Part shown: positions 6,740 through 13,258 of the stretch, piece after piece
Numbering within the stretch: position 1 is the first letter of the stretch
Layout: each line of letters begins with the position of its first letter
Source: a bacterium
GTDB taxonomy: Bacteria; Patescibacteriota; Saccharimonadia; UBA4664
Assembly: GCA_027449805.1 (NCBI GenBank)
Contig: DAIDKY010000021.1
Location: 1-13,258, forward strand
Direction of reading: 5' to 3'
DNA: 13,258 bases
Translations under genes and position numbers: made by a program
The notes under the pieces: generated by a model
What the model saw: the letters and a program-made list of their open reading frames with translations, nothing else
Told to the model about the DNA's origin: nothing
Databases searched by the model: none

Positions 6740-9385
6740 GTGCCGCTGGTGGCGTTATTCGCTTTCCTTATCTGGCAGAACAGGCGGCGTGAGAAATGGG
6801 TTACGGAAGGGGAGACCGTTCTACTTTTGATCGAGGTCCCCAAGGACAACGACAAGAAGGAGCTGTCGGCCGAACAGATGTTCGCCTCGCTGCACGGTAT
6901 CTTGCGCCCCAAGAGCGATCTGATTAAAGAGGGGAGTCTGCAAGAACACGTCTCGTTCGAGATCGTGGCCCGCGACAAGACGATACAATTCTACGTCTGG
7001 ACACCGAAACATCTAAAGGACTTTGTCGAGAGCCAGATCTACGCCCAGTACCCGACGGTTCAGATCCGCGAAGGGGCCGAAGACTACTCGGCCCGCGAGA
7101 TAGGGGACCGCGCCGTCTACGGAACCGAACTAACCCTGAACAGCTCAGACGTATTGCCCCTAAAAACCTTTGTCTCGTTCGAGGTCGACCCGCTGGCCGG
7201 TATTACCGGCGTGCTAGCCAAACTCGATCAGCCGGGGGAGGAGGCTTGGATCCAAGTTCTTGCCCGCCCGATCGATGATAGCTGGCAGGACAAGGGCAAG
7301 GCGTATATCGATCGGCTCAAAGGGGGAGCCGCCGCTATGCCGCCTGAGTTCCATGTCATTAACGGACTATTCGGGTTTATCGGCGAACTCATGAACGCCT
7401 TTTGGGCCGTGCCGGCCGAAAAAGAGAAGAAGAAGGAGCCCGAGAAGAAAGCCGAACCATCGACCGGCCAACAAGCAATCATTAAAGCCGTAGAAGAGAA
7501 GATCACCAAACTCGGATACGAGGTTAAAATCCGGATCTGTTACCTCGGACCGGACGAAAAAACTGGCAAGCAGCGTCTGCAAGCCCTCGTCGGCGGATTT
7601 AAGCAATTTAATACAACTAACTTAAATGGTTTTAATGCCAATAAGTACTACACGCATCACTCCTTCGTTGGCGACTATAAAGTGCGCCTCTTCCACGATC
7701 GCGGCTACACCCTGAACATCGAGGAGCTCGCCAGCCTCTACCACCTCCCGCACTTGAGCGTCGAAACACCCAACATGGTCTGGACGACGACCAAAACAAG
7801 CGAACCGCCTTCTAATATCCCCTTGGAGGATCCGGAGCACCCTGACAGCGTCAGTCTGTTCGGGTTGACCAACTTCCGTGGCAACCATCAGAAATTTGGC
7901 CTAAAACGTCGCGACCGAGGTCGTCACACCTACATTATCGGGCAGACCGGAGCCGGTAAATCGTTCCTCCTACAGCTCCTGACGCTCTCTGACGTCTACC
8001 ATAACCAGGGCTTCGCTATCGTCGACCCTCACGGCGACTATGCCACCGACATCATGAAGTACATTCCCGAACATCGACTCAAAGACGTCATCTATATGAA
8101 CCCGGCCGACCGCAACTTCCCAATGGCTTTTAATCCGATGGAAGTAACCGACGAAGCGGTGAAAGACCACATCTCCTCCGAGCTTGTCGGGGTACTCAAG
8201 CGGATGTTCGAAAGTTGGGGACCACGTCTGGAATACATCCTGCGTTACACCATCTTGGCCCTGCTCGACTACGAAGGCGCCACTATGCTCGACATAACCC
8301 GAATGCTAAACGAGAAGGACTTCCGCAAGAAGGTTATAGCTCAGATTCAGGACCCGGTCGTTAAGAGCTTCTGGATCACAGAGTTTGCCAGTTGGAACGA
8401 AAAGTTCGCCTCCGAGGCAGTAGCTCCGGTTCTGAACAAGGTCGGAGCCTTCGTGGCCAACCCGCTAGTGCGAAACATCGTGGGACAACAGAAGAGCGCC
8501 TTTAATATCCGCGAGATTATGGACCAGGGCAAGATCTTGATCGTTAACCTGTCACGCGGGCAGGTAGGGGAAGATAACGCTGCTATTCTGGGCGCTTTAA
8601 TGGTAACCAAGATACAACTTGCTGCTATGAGCCGTTCCGACATGGCGCTGGATGATCGCCGCCCCTTCTATCTCTATGTCGACGAGTTCCAGAACTTCGC
8701 CACCGACTCCTTTGCTGTAATCTTGTCCGAGGCCCGCAAGTACGGTCTCAACCTAACCGTGGCCAACCAGTACGTCTCACAGATGCCTGAGGTGGTTCGT
8801 GACGCCGTCTTTGGCAACGTCGGTACAATGATCAGCTTCCGCGTCGGCCCTGGCGACTCAGCCGTCCTGGGCAAATACTACGAACCAGTCTTCGAGGCCG
8901 CCGACCTAACCCGCCTGAACAATCAGAACATGTTCCTCTCGATGATTATCGACGGCGAGAAGGCACCGCCGTTCTCTGGGCGTACGTTGCGCATGCCGGA
9001 TCCAGAAAACGACCTAACCGACGAAATCGTACGTTTAAGCCGTGAGAACTTCGCCTCTAAACGCGAGGATGTCGAAGCCGATATTCGCAGCCGAACCGCT
9101 GGCGCCGAAGTTGGCGCGCGCGCGACCGACGCAGTCATCGACGGCAAGACCCCTGCCCCCTCACATTCCTCTACTGTACAAAACCCGAACACTCCTCCCA
9201 AAAGTGAGTTCCTCGCCGCTCTAAAAAACCCCAGTCTGCCGCCGGTACAAAGGGGGAGCGAGCAACGTAGAGGAAATGATAATCGCAGCGGTAATTCAAA
9301 CGGTGGCGGAAACCGTGGACGCAGCGGTGGAGGACAGCATCAGCAGCGCCGGACACCCGTAGGGCAGGAGAGCGACCGCGGATAG
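6740..9385 (+). CDS. Membrane-anchored VirD4/HerA-like DNA-translocating ATPase (DUF87 / type IV coupling-protein family)
   Basis: A large P-loop motor, 881 residues from GTG 6740 (909 if translation begins at ATC 6656). It opens with a hydrophobic anchor (VPLVALFAFLIWQ) followed by basic residues, so the bulk should face the cytoplasm. Residues of about 20-360 are a family-specific N-domain with a charged lysine/glutamate linker near 230-248. Walker A is GQTGAGKS (401-408), VDPHGDYA follows, and Walker B is YLYVDEFQN (aspartate 648, glutamate 649). The DEF-type Walker B and the later stretch through FRVGPGDSAVLGKYYEP resemble the TrwB/TraD and HerA branch that pumps DNA through membranes or along chromosomes. 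The last 90 or so residues are disordered, ending in a Gly/Arg/Asn/Gln-rich tail. No pilus or secretion genes lie nearby, so conjugation, DNA uptake or chromosome segregation all remain possible. Confidence 0.85.
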   Translation: MPLVALFAFLIWQNRRREKWVTEGETVLLLIEVPKDNDKKELSAEQMFASLHGILRPKSDLIKEGSLQEHVSFEIVARDKTIQFYVWTPKHLKDFVESQIYAQYPTVQIREGAEDYSAREIGDRAVYGTELTLNSSDVLPLKTFVSFEVDPLAGITGVLAKLDQPGEEAWIQVLARPIDDSWQDKGKAYIDRLKGGAAAMPPEFHVINGLFGFIGELMNAFWAVPAEKEKKKEPEKKAEPSTGQQAIIKAVEEKITKLGYEVKIRICYLGPDEKTGKQRLQALVGGFKQFNTTNLNGFNANKYYTHHSFVGDYKVRLFHDRGYTLNIEELASLYHLPHLSVETPNMVWTTTKTSEPPSNIPLEDPEHPDSVSLFGLTNFRGNHQKFGLKRRDRGRHTYIIGQTGAGKSFLLQLLTLSDVYHNQGFAIVDPHGDYATDIMKYIPEHRLKDVIYMNPADRNFPMAFNPMEVTDEAVKDHISSELVGVLKRMFESWGPRLEYILRYTILALLDYEGATMLDITRMLNEKDFRKKVIAQIQDPVVKSFWITEFASWNEKFASEAVAPVLNKVGAFVANPLVRNIVGQQKSAFNIREIMDQGKILIVNLSRGQVGEDNAAILGALMVTKIQLAAMSRSDMALDDRRPFYLYVDEFQNFATDSFAVILSEARKYGLNLTVANQYVSQMPEVVRDAVFGNVGTMISFRVGPGDSAVLGKYYEPVFEAADLTRLNNQNMFLSMIIDGEKAPPFSGRTLRMPDPENDLTDEIVRLSRENFASKREDVEADIRSRTAGAEVGARATDAVIDGKTPAPSHSSTVQNPNTPPKSEFLAALKNPSLPPVQRGSEQRRGNDNRSGNSNGGGNRGRSGGGQHQQRRTPVGQESDRG

Positions 9386-9427
9386 CGAGTCCCCTGCCTT
9401 CAAGAGTTTGATACTCATTCGTGAGCT

Positions 9428-9468
9428 CCATAACTATGTTTTATAAAATTAATGCAATATAGTTATGG
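9428..9468. repeat. 13-bp inverted repeat hairpin 43 bases past the ATPase stop
   Basis: CCATAACTATGTT (9428-9440) pairs with AATATAGTTATGG (9456-9468), all 13 positions with a single G-T pair, around a 15-base AT-rich loop. It is the longest stem in the window. No T-tract follows on either strand, so an intrinsic terminator is unlikely. A transcript-end stabilising hairpin, a protein-binding palindrome or a recombination site are alternatives. Confidence 0.6.
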
Positions 9469-9655
9469 ACTCGCAAAATACGTGTATACAACAAACGCCT
9501 CAAGACAGGGCCACCCGCCCCAAAGTACATAATTAAGCGTTTATGGCTTGGTAGAGATATTATTAAGAGGTACTAAGTGACCCGGAGGAGTAAACATAGG
9601 CAGTGTCGCACAATGTATATTTGGCGACGAACAGCATCCAGATGCCTGTAAAAGG

Positions 9656-9683
9656 TTGATTTAGTCGAATTATAGATTATAAT
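9656..9683 (+). promoter_or_regulatory. Near-consensus promoter facing an apparently gene-free stretch
   Basis: TTGATT (9656-9661; 4 of 6), a 16-base spacer and a perfect TATAAT (9678-9683) point rightwards. The -10 lies in a perfect short palindrome, AATTATA-GAT-TATAATT (9668-9684), so a TATAAT also reads on the minus strand at 9674-9669 (without a good -35). Downstream on the plus strand there is no gene in the sense direction, only the reverse complement of ftsQ. The same palindrome followed by T-rich DNA could instead be a weak terminator. Confidence 0.4.
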
Positions 9684-9703
9684 TTTTCATTTGATTTTTT
9701 TGT

Positions 9704-9810
9704 TCCCTACCACCTCTGCTGCTTGAGTTAAACCGCCCCAACGCGCAACTATGTAACCTATTCTGCATGCTAACTAGACAAAAACCGAACTTTAAATTTA
9801 CGGGTAGGGA
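9704..9810. repeat. Long-range 8-bp inverted repeat TCCCTACC / GGTAGGGA
   Basis: TCCCTACC (9704-9711) and GGTAGGGA (9803-9810) are perfect complements 91 bases apart. They could close a roughly 107-base RNA domain on either strand: on plus it lies just downstream of the promoter-like site at 9656-9683, on minus it is the 3' region of the ftsQ message. It matches no RNA family I recognise. Confidence 0.3.
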
Positions 9811-9831
9811 GTATCAGAGCCTAGTCTGGGT

Positions 9832-10641
9832 TTACTGATAGTAGGCTTTACCGGCGATACGCATATCGATATACTGAGCCGGAACCTTGCCGGCAAGGGT
9901 CTTCTCCACTGTCTTAAGATCTGCCACTTCATCGGCGGCCGGCCTTGTGGTATCGAATATAAGGTCATAGCCCTTGGTCGTCTTTACATACAGATCAAAA
10001 GTAGTGTCTTTAACAGTTAGACTGACTATGCCGACTCCTGCCTGAGGCAGGTCGGCGACAAGTTCGGTGCAGAAGCTGACGAATTGAGCCGTGACAACCT
10101 GCTGCCCCTTTTGTACTGGTAGATTACTCCCGTCGATAACTGTGGGCAGGTTACTACTGCTAGGTAGGTTGCCAATAACAGTACCGTCCCGATCCAGAAG
10201 ATAATTTTGATTGCCCGTACTCCAGGCCAGAGCAGGTTGCTTTTCAGTTACGATGACCGAAATGCCGTGCGGCCATAAACGATGAATTTCGACTGCCTTG
10301 AGCTGGGGGTCGAGGGCAATCAGACTGGTGGCCAGCTTGCCGGTATTAAGAGTTAATAGGTTGTCTTGTGTCATCGATTTATCGAGGAGTGACTGTACCT
10401 CTGACTTGACATTATCGCCTTGTGTTGGTGTTGTAACATCTATAGTGTGTATATTAAAACTACTCCAAATGAACCAGACTACAAGGAGTATCCCCCCTAC
10501 TAGACTAATTAGTCGCCATGGGAGACGTCGTAAGGCTGAGGTAGTCTGCCCTACTCTGACCGGTCGCCGTTGCCGCGGCGGGGGTGCAGGTCGCCCGTAC
10601 TGAGGTCGACCGGGCTGTCTTACTACTCTCCTCTCCGCCAT
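9832..10641 (-). CDS. ftsQ: Cell division protein FtsQ/DivIB
   Basis: Bitopic divisome scaffold that links early and late division proteins. The 269-residue product has a basic, proline/arginine-rich cytoplasmic tail (1-43), one membrane segment (about 44-61), a POTRA domain (about 64-135) ending in LWPHGISVIVTEKQPALAW, and a beta domain (YLLDRDGTVIG through YIDMRIAGKAYYQ). The closing YIDxR motif is typical of FtsQ/DivIB. Its ATG starts two bases after the murG TAG stop, so the two are translationally linked; AGGGA, about seven to eight bases before the ATG, may serve as the ribosome site. It is the last gene of this minus-strand cluster in the window: no ftsA or ftsZ follows, which is where they usually sit. 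Sequence divergence is normal for this fast-evolving family. Confidence 0.9.
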   Translation of the reverse strand: MAERRVVRQPGRPQYGRPAPPPRQRRPVRVGQTTSALRRLPWRLISLVGGILLVVWFIWSSFNIHTIDVTTPTQGDNVKSEVQSLLDKSMTQDNLLTLNTGKLATSLIALDPQLKAVEIHRLWPHGISVIVTEKQPALAWSTGNQNYLLDRDGTVIGNLPSSSNLPTVIDGSNLPVQKGQQVVTAQFVSFCTELVADLPQAGVGIVSLTVKDTTFDLYVKTTKGYDLIFDTTRPAADEVADLKTVEKTLAGKVPAQYIDMRIAGKAYYQ

Positions 10642-10643
10642 AA

Positions 10644-11804
10644 CTACTTCCCTTCCCCCGCTTTCGTCTTGGCCGATGATAATATTAACTGCGCTAATTC
10701 ATTGGCGGCATCGGGTCTGGCAAAGGCGGCGATGCCTTTGCTTAGACGTGCTTGTTCCTCCTCTGAACCGAACAAATTACGAACGGCTGAAACCAGTCCA
10801 TTTGGGGTTAAGCGACGCTCGTCAAGAACGGCAACTGCACCAGCTCTAGAGAGAACTTTAGCGTTAGCTTCTTGATGTCCCGCATGAAGGTAGTTCGGAA
10901 TAAGAATAGTCGGCTTGGCTAGAGTAGCAAGTTCACTAATAGTATTTGCACCGGCGCGCGCCACCACAACGTCAGCAGCGGCTAAAGCGTCGCTCATCTC
11001 CTTCATAAGGAAAGCATGCGCCTGATAGCGTTCAACATACTTTACCTTGCCAAGACGTTTAACCTCAAAACGAACACGTTCATAGTCCTGTTCGCCAGTG
11101 AGATGGATTACTTGAGTAAACTCGACGAGCTGAGGCAAAGCCTCGACGAGGCAGTCGTTAATAGCCTGTGCCCCCTGCGAGCCGCCCGTTACAAGTAGGA
11201 CCGGCAGACCCGGCGACAGCTTAAAGGTGGCGAGGCCTTCGAGCCGATGGCGCTTGGCTAGTTCGGTACGAACCGGACTGCCGGTGTAAACAAGTCGATC
11301 CTGAGGCAGATCATGGTAGCCTTTGACCGGGAAGCCGACGGCAATCTTGGTCGCCCAACGCGACAGGATGCGATTGGTTAGGCCGGGCATAAAATCACTT
11401 TCGTGAATTACGTATGGTATATGCAAGATGTGGGCCGCAATACCAACCGGCAGACCGACAAAACCGCCCTTAACAAAGATGACGTCGGGTTTCCAACGAC
11501 GGAGAATCGTTAGCGAAGTAGTGATTCCATGGGCCACGCGTACGGTATCGCGGGCGTTGAGGCCAAGCGTCGAGAGATCGAAGATCTGACTAAGCTTACT
11601 CGCGCCGTGCATACGACGGAACTTGCCTGCTGAGATCGCGGCAAAGTCGAGACCGGAGGCGGCTGCAATTTTGGCCTCCATGCTGCCAGCCTGACCGATA
11701 TAGAGAAGCTTGGCGTCCTTATCGAGGGACGTTAACGCGTCTACCGTAGCTAGAATCGGTGAGATGTGTCCGGCGGTTCCCCCGCCGCTCACGACTATCC
11801 GCAT
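10644..11804 (-). CDS. murG: UDP-N-acetylglucosamine--N-acetylmuramyl-(pentapeptide) pyrophosphoryl-undecaprenol GlcNAc transferase
   Basis: Adds GlcNAc to lipid I, making lipid II on the inner face of the membrane. The 386-residue GT28 enzyme has the glycine-rich loop SGGGTAGH (6-13), FVKGGFVGLPVG (110-121), IHESDFMPGLTNR (133-145; the HESD form rather than HEQN), GGSQGA (207-212) and the UDP-GlcNAc site AGANTISE (284-291) with HAGHQEANA (307-315). The length is close to the usual 350-390. The start is certain: ATG 11804 lies six bases after a perfect AGGAGG, and the glycine-rich loop follows at once. The first 86 bases overlap the end of ftsW in another frame. murC, which commonly follows murG, is not here; ftsQ comes next. 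The product completes the lipid II pathway begun by MraY upstream. Confidence 0.97.
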   Translation of the reverse strand: MRIVVSGGGTAGHISPILATVDALTSLDKDAKLLYIGQAGSMEAKIAAASGLDFAAISAGKFRRMHGASKLSQIFDLSTLGLNARDTVRVAHGITTSLTILRRWKPDVIFVKGGFVGLPVGIAAHILHIPYVIHESDFMPGLTNRILSRWATKIAVGFPVKGYHDLPQDRLVYTGSPVRTELAKRHRLEGLATFKLSPGLPVLLVTGGSQGAQAINDCLVEALPQLVEFTQVIHLTGEQDYERVRFEVKRLGKVKYVERYQAHAFLMKEMSDALAAADVVVARAGANTISELATLAKPTILIPNYLHAGHQEANAKVLSRAGAVAVLDERRLTPNGLVSAVRNLFGSEEEQARLSKGIAAFARPDAANELAQLILSSAKTKAGEGK

Positions 11805-12951
11805 GCGTTGCCTCCTTTACTGTATAGCGCGATATCTGCATCAGAACCCCGATACCGACCAGCGAGATGACCAGGCTGGTACCGCCATACGAAATGAATG
11901 GCAGCGGGATACCGGTAAGCGGAAGAATCGCAAGCATTGCGCCAATATTAATAACGGCCTGAAACAGGAGCCAAAGGCTTATACCGACGGCGACTAAACG
12001 AGAGAAGACATCTGGTGCCTCCATAGCGATGAGAAAACCGCGATAAACGACGAAACCAAACAACCCAACCACGACTAATGCCCCGATAATGCCGAATTCT
12101 TCCCCGATGATAGCAAAAATTGAGTCATTGGCTGCCTCTGGCAGATAACCGTAGACCTGGATACTATGGCCTAAACCGACGCCTACAATCCCACCTGAGC
12201 CGACGGCGAGAAGAGCCTGGCAAACCTGATAGTTATTACCTAGGGCAGCCGCCGATTGCTCGCAATTAAGGTGCGTAAAGGTGGTAATACGATCGACGCG
12301 GTGCGGGAACGCCGCAATCGCGAATAATCCGGCTACAAGAGCGATGCCAAGAACGGCAACCAAATGTTTCCAGCTTAAGCCTGCAATAAAATACATACCG
12401 ATAGTCGATGCAACAACGACAAGCATAGTGCCCATATCTTTCTGTAGTACGACAATAACAAAAGATGCCAGCCCGACCATTAACAGAAATGGTAGGACAC
12501 CATCCCAAAAACTCCGCAGATCACTAGCTCGACGTTCAAACCAGGCTGCCAAATATACAATCAGGGAGAACTTTAGGATCTCCGCCGGCTGCATGGTTAC
12601 CGGGCCGAACTTAACCCAGCGTGTTGCACCGAGCGACGAATAACGCAAAGGGGTAAAAAGTAGCAATAATAGCAAAATGGAGAACCCCATGAGCCAAGGC
12701 GCCCATCGTTTCCAGGCTTGGTAAGGTATTCTGGAGACAACCGCCCACGCCACAAGCCCCAGAAGGAGATATTGAATCTGGTTTACAAAGTAATAGTTCT
12801 TACCGGCCTTGCCTGCCAAAGATTGCGACAGAATAGGGCTGATCGAATAGATTAAAACTAGACCAATCGCCAGGAGCGCAAAGACACCCAGAGCCATAAG
12901 GTAGTCGGGGTGATGAGCGCGTACTGGAGCGGCCTGAGTGGGCTTGCTCAT
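11719..12951 (-). CDS. ftsW: Septal peptidoglycan glycosyltransferase FtsW (SEDS family)
   Basis: Polytopic lipid II polymerase of the divisome. The product has 410 residues from ATG 12951, with roughly ten hydrophobic segments. Family signatures are GATRWVKFGPVTMQPAEILK (QPAE at 121-124, where most members have QPSE), GSGGIVGVGLGHS, YLPEAANDSIFAIIGEE (conserved aspartate at 276; most members have TDFIFA) and GIPLPFISYGGTS near the end. I chose this start because it overlaps the mraY TGA as ATGA, the usual coupled arrangement; a longer frame from 13047 would run through mraY and adds no SEDS-like sequence. FtsW is favoured over RodA by the cluster context between mraY and murG. The C-terminal basic tail overlaps murG by 86 bases, and the murG ribosome-binding site lies inside ftsW. 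Confidence 0.95.
   Translation of the reverse strand: MSKPTQAAPVRAHHPDYLMALGVFALLAIGLVLIYSISPILSQSLAGKAGKNYYFVNQIQYLLLGLVAWAVVSRIPYQAWKRWAPWLMGFSILLLLLLFTPLRYSSLGATRWVKFGPVTMQPAEILKFSLIVYLAAWFERRASDLRSFWDGVLPFLLMVGLASFVIVVLQKDMGTMLVVVASTIGMYFIAGLSWKHLVAVLGIALVAGLFAIAAFPHRVDRITTFTHLNCEQSAAALGNNYQVCQALLAVGSGGIVGVGLGHSIQVYGYLPEAANDSIFAIIGEEFGIIGALVVVGLFGFVVYRGFLIAMEAPDVFSRLVAVGISLWLLFQAVINIGAMLAILPLTGIPLPFISYGGTSLVISLVGIGVLMQISRYTVKEATHADSRERRGNRRTHLTDSSYGRRVNVPR
11811..11816 (-). promoter_or_regulatory. Perfect AGGAGG ribosome-binding site of murG, inside ftsW
   Basis: On the minus strand AAAGGAGG is followed by six bases and ATG 11804. It is the strongest ribosome site in the window and lies in the coding region of ftsW. 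It fixes the murG start and so shows the 86-base overlap is genuine. Confidence 0.8.
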
Positions 12952-13258
12952 CCGACCTTGTTCCCAACGAGTGCCAAAATCAAACCGACTGCACCGAGAA
13001 CCTGGCCAACTACCCAAAGACGCATGGTAATACGCGGCTCGGGCCAACCGATGGCTTCGAGATGATGATGAAGCGGCGCCGAAAGGAATATCTTGCGCTT
13101 CAAAATTTTCTTAGACATTATTTGAATCGCCGACGAACCGGCCTCGACGACAAAGACTCCAGCAATAATCGGCAAGACCACGACGGTGTTGGTTAGCATG
13201 GCGATTACACCCAAAGTTGTACCAAGACCGAAGGCGCCGCTATCGCCCAAGAAGAAAC
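12948..13258 (-). CDS. mraY: Phospho-N-acetylmuramoyl-pentapeptide transferase MraY (partial, N-terminal part outside window)
   Basis: Integral membrane enzyme that transfers phospho-MurNAc-pentapeptide to undecaprenyl phosphate, making lipid I. Only the last 103 or so codons are present. The partial frame enters from the right edge as FFLGDSGAFGLGTTLG, the family's FMGDxGSLALG aspartate motif, with alanine-phenylalanine in place of the usual serine-leucine. LSAPLHHHLEAIGWPE follows and contains the triple-histidine motif of the active site. Hydrophobic segments flank both. It ends in TGA at 12950-12948, overlapping the ftsW ATG by four bases. murD, often found between mraY and ftsW, is missing here. 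Identity is secure despite truncation. Confidence 0.95.
   Translation of the reverse strand, partial: FFLGDSGAFGLGTTLGVIAMLTNTVVVLPIIAGVFVVEAGSSAIQIMSKKILKRKIFLSAPLHHHLEAIGWPEPRITMRLWVVGQVLGAVGLILALVGNKVG

Larger units (their letters stand above)
9386..9831. other. Convergent 446-base region without a recognisable gene
   Basis: The ATPase (plus) and ftsQ (minus) both end here. I found no tRNA, rRNA, tmRNA, RNase P or SRP RNA signature and no canonical open frame of useful length. It is more AT-rich than its flanks and holds several inverted repeats, a T7 run (9694-9700 approximately), a near-consensus plus-strand promoter and a short frame behind a strong ribosome-binding site. No GC-rich hairpin followed by a T-tract was seen for either converging gene. 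A weak pairing of AGGGCAGG with CCTGCCTT spans the ATPase stop codon but also lacks a T-run. Confidence 0.6.

Noticed and set aside
9171..9431. 86-codon open frame on minus overlapping the ATPase 3' end
   Set aside because: Its start lies in the hairpin region without a ribosome site, and most of it is antisense to the ATPase tail.
9715..9760. tRNA-like run on the minus strand near 9740-9700
   Set aside because: A D-arm-like CTC...GAG can be drawn, but no acceptor partner, anticodon stem or T-arm follows.
12281..12643. 120-codon open frame on plus inside ftsW
   Set aside because: It is antisense to the conserved SEDS motifs; its length follows from codon bias of the opposite strand.
12952..13047. 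32-codon N-terminal extension of ftsW
   Set aside because: It reads through mraY in another frame, is not hydrophobic or SEDS-like, and the ATGA overlap gives a better start at 12951.
1..13258. CRISPR array, insertion sequence, prophage or defence island
   Set aside because: I found no spaced direct repeats, transposase or integrase motifs, or phage genes; all large frames are housekeeping-type or the chromosomal ATPase.

Overview
The window looks like chromosomal DNA from a bacterium of the Candidate Phyla Radiation (Patescibacteria), most plausibly a Saccharimonadia-type lineage. This is an inference from gene content: a free-standing sigma region 4 protein fused to HARE-HTH domains, a membrane-anchored VirD4/HerA-like ATPase with no secretion genes beside it, a topoisomerase I with C-terminal repeats instead of zinc fingers, and a compacted division/cell-wall cluster. 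TGA is a true stop codon (it ends mraY inside an ATGA overlap with ftsW), so recoded-TGA lineages such as Gracilibacteria and Absconditabacteria are unlikely. No species-level claim is possible from the sequence alone.

Layout: at 1-637 (minus) is the N-terminal part of a DEAD-box RNA helicase, cut by the window edge at its DEAD motif. A divergent promoter region (638-810) separates it from topA (811-3117, plus). Then come a bifunctional class A penicillin-binding protein (3214-5415, plus), a sigma-4/HARE-HTH protein (5559-6623, plus) behind the best consensus promoter in the window, and a large membrane-anchored ATPase (6740-9385, plus; a signal for an upstream AUC start exists). A 446-base gene-free convergent region (9386-9831) holds several inverted repeats and a near-consensus promoter that points at no recognisable gene. 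The right side (9832-13258, minus) is a tightly packed operon transcribed leftwards: mraY (partial), ftsW, murG, ftsQ/divIB.

How they fit together: mraY and murG make lipid I and lipid II, FtsW polymerises lipid II at the septum, FtsQ scaffolds the divisome, and the class A PBP polymerises and crosslinks glycan, so about half of the window serves peptidoglycan synthesis and division. TopA, the helicase, the sigma-4/HARE protein and the ATPase serve DNA topology, RNA handling, transcription and probably DNA movement. The least explained parts are the sigma-4/HARE protein with its TTGACA-like sites, the unusual start of the ATPase, the apparent leaderless start of topA, and the convergent intergenic region.
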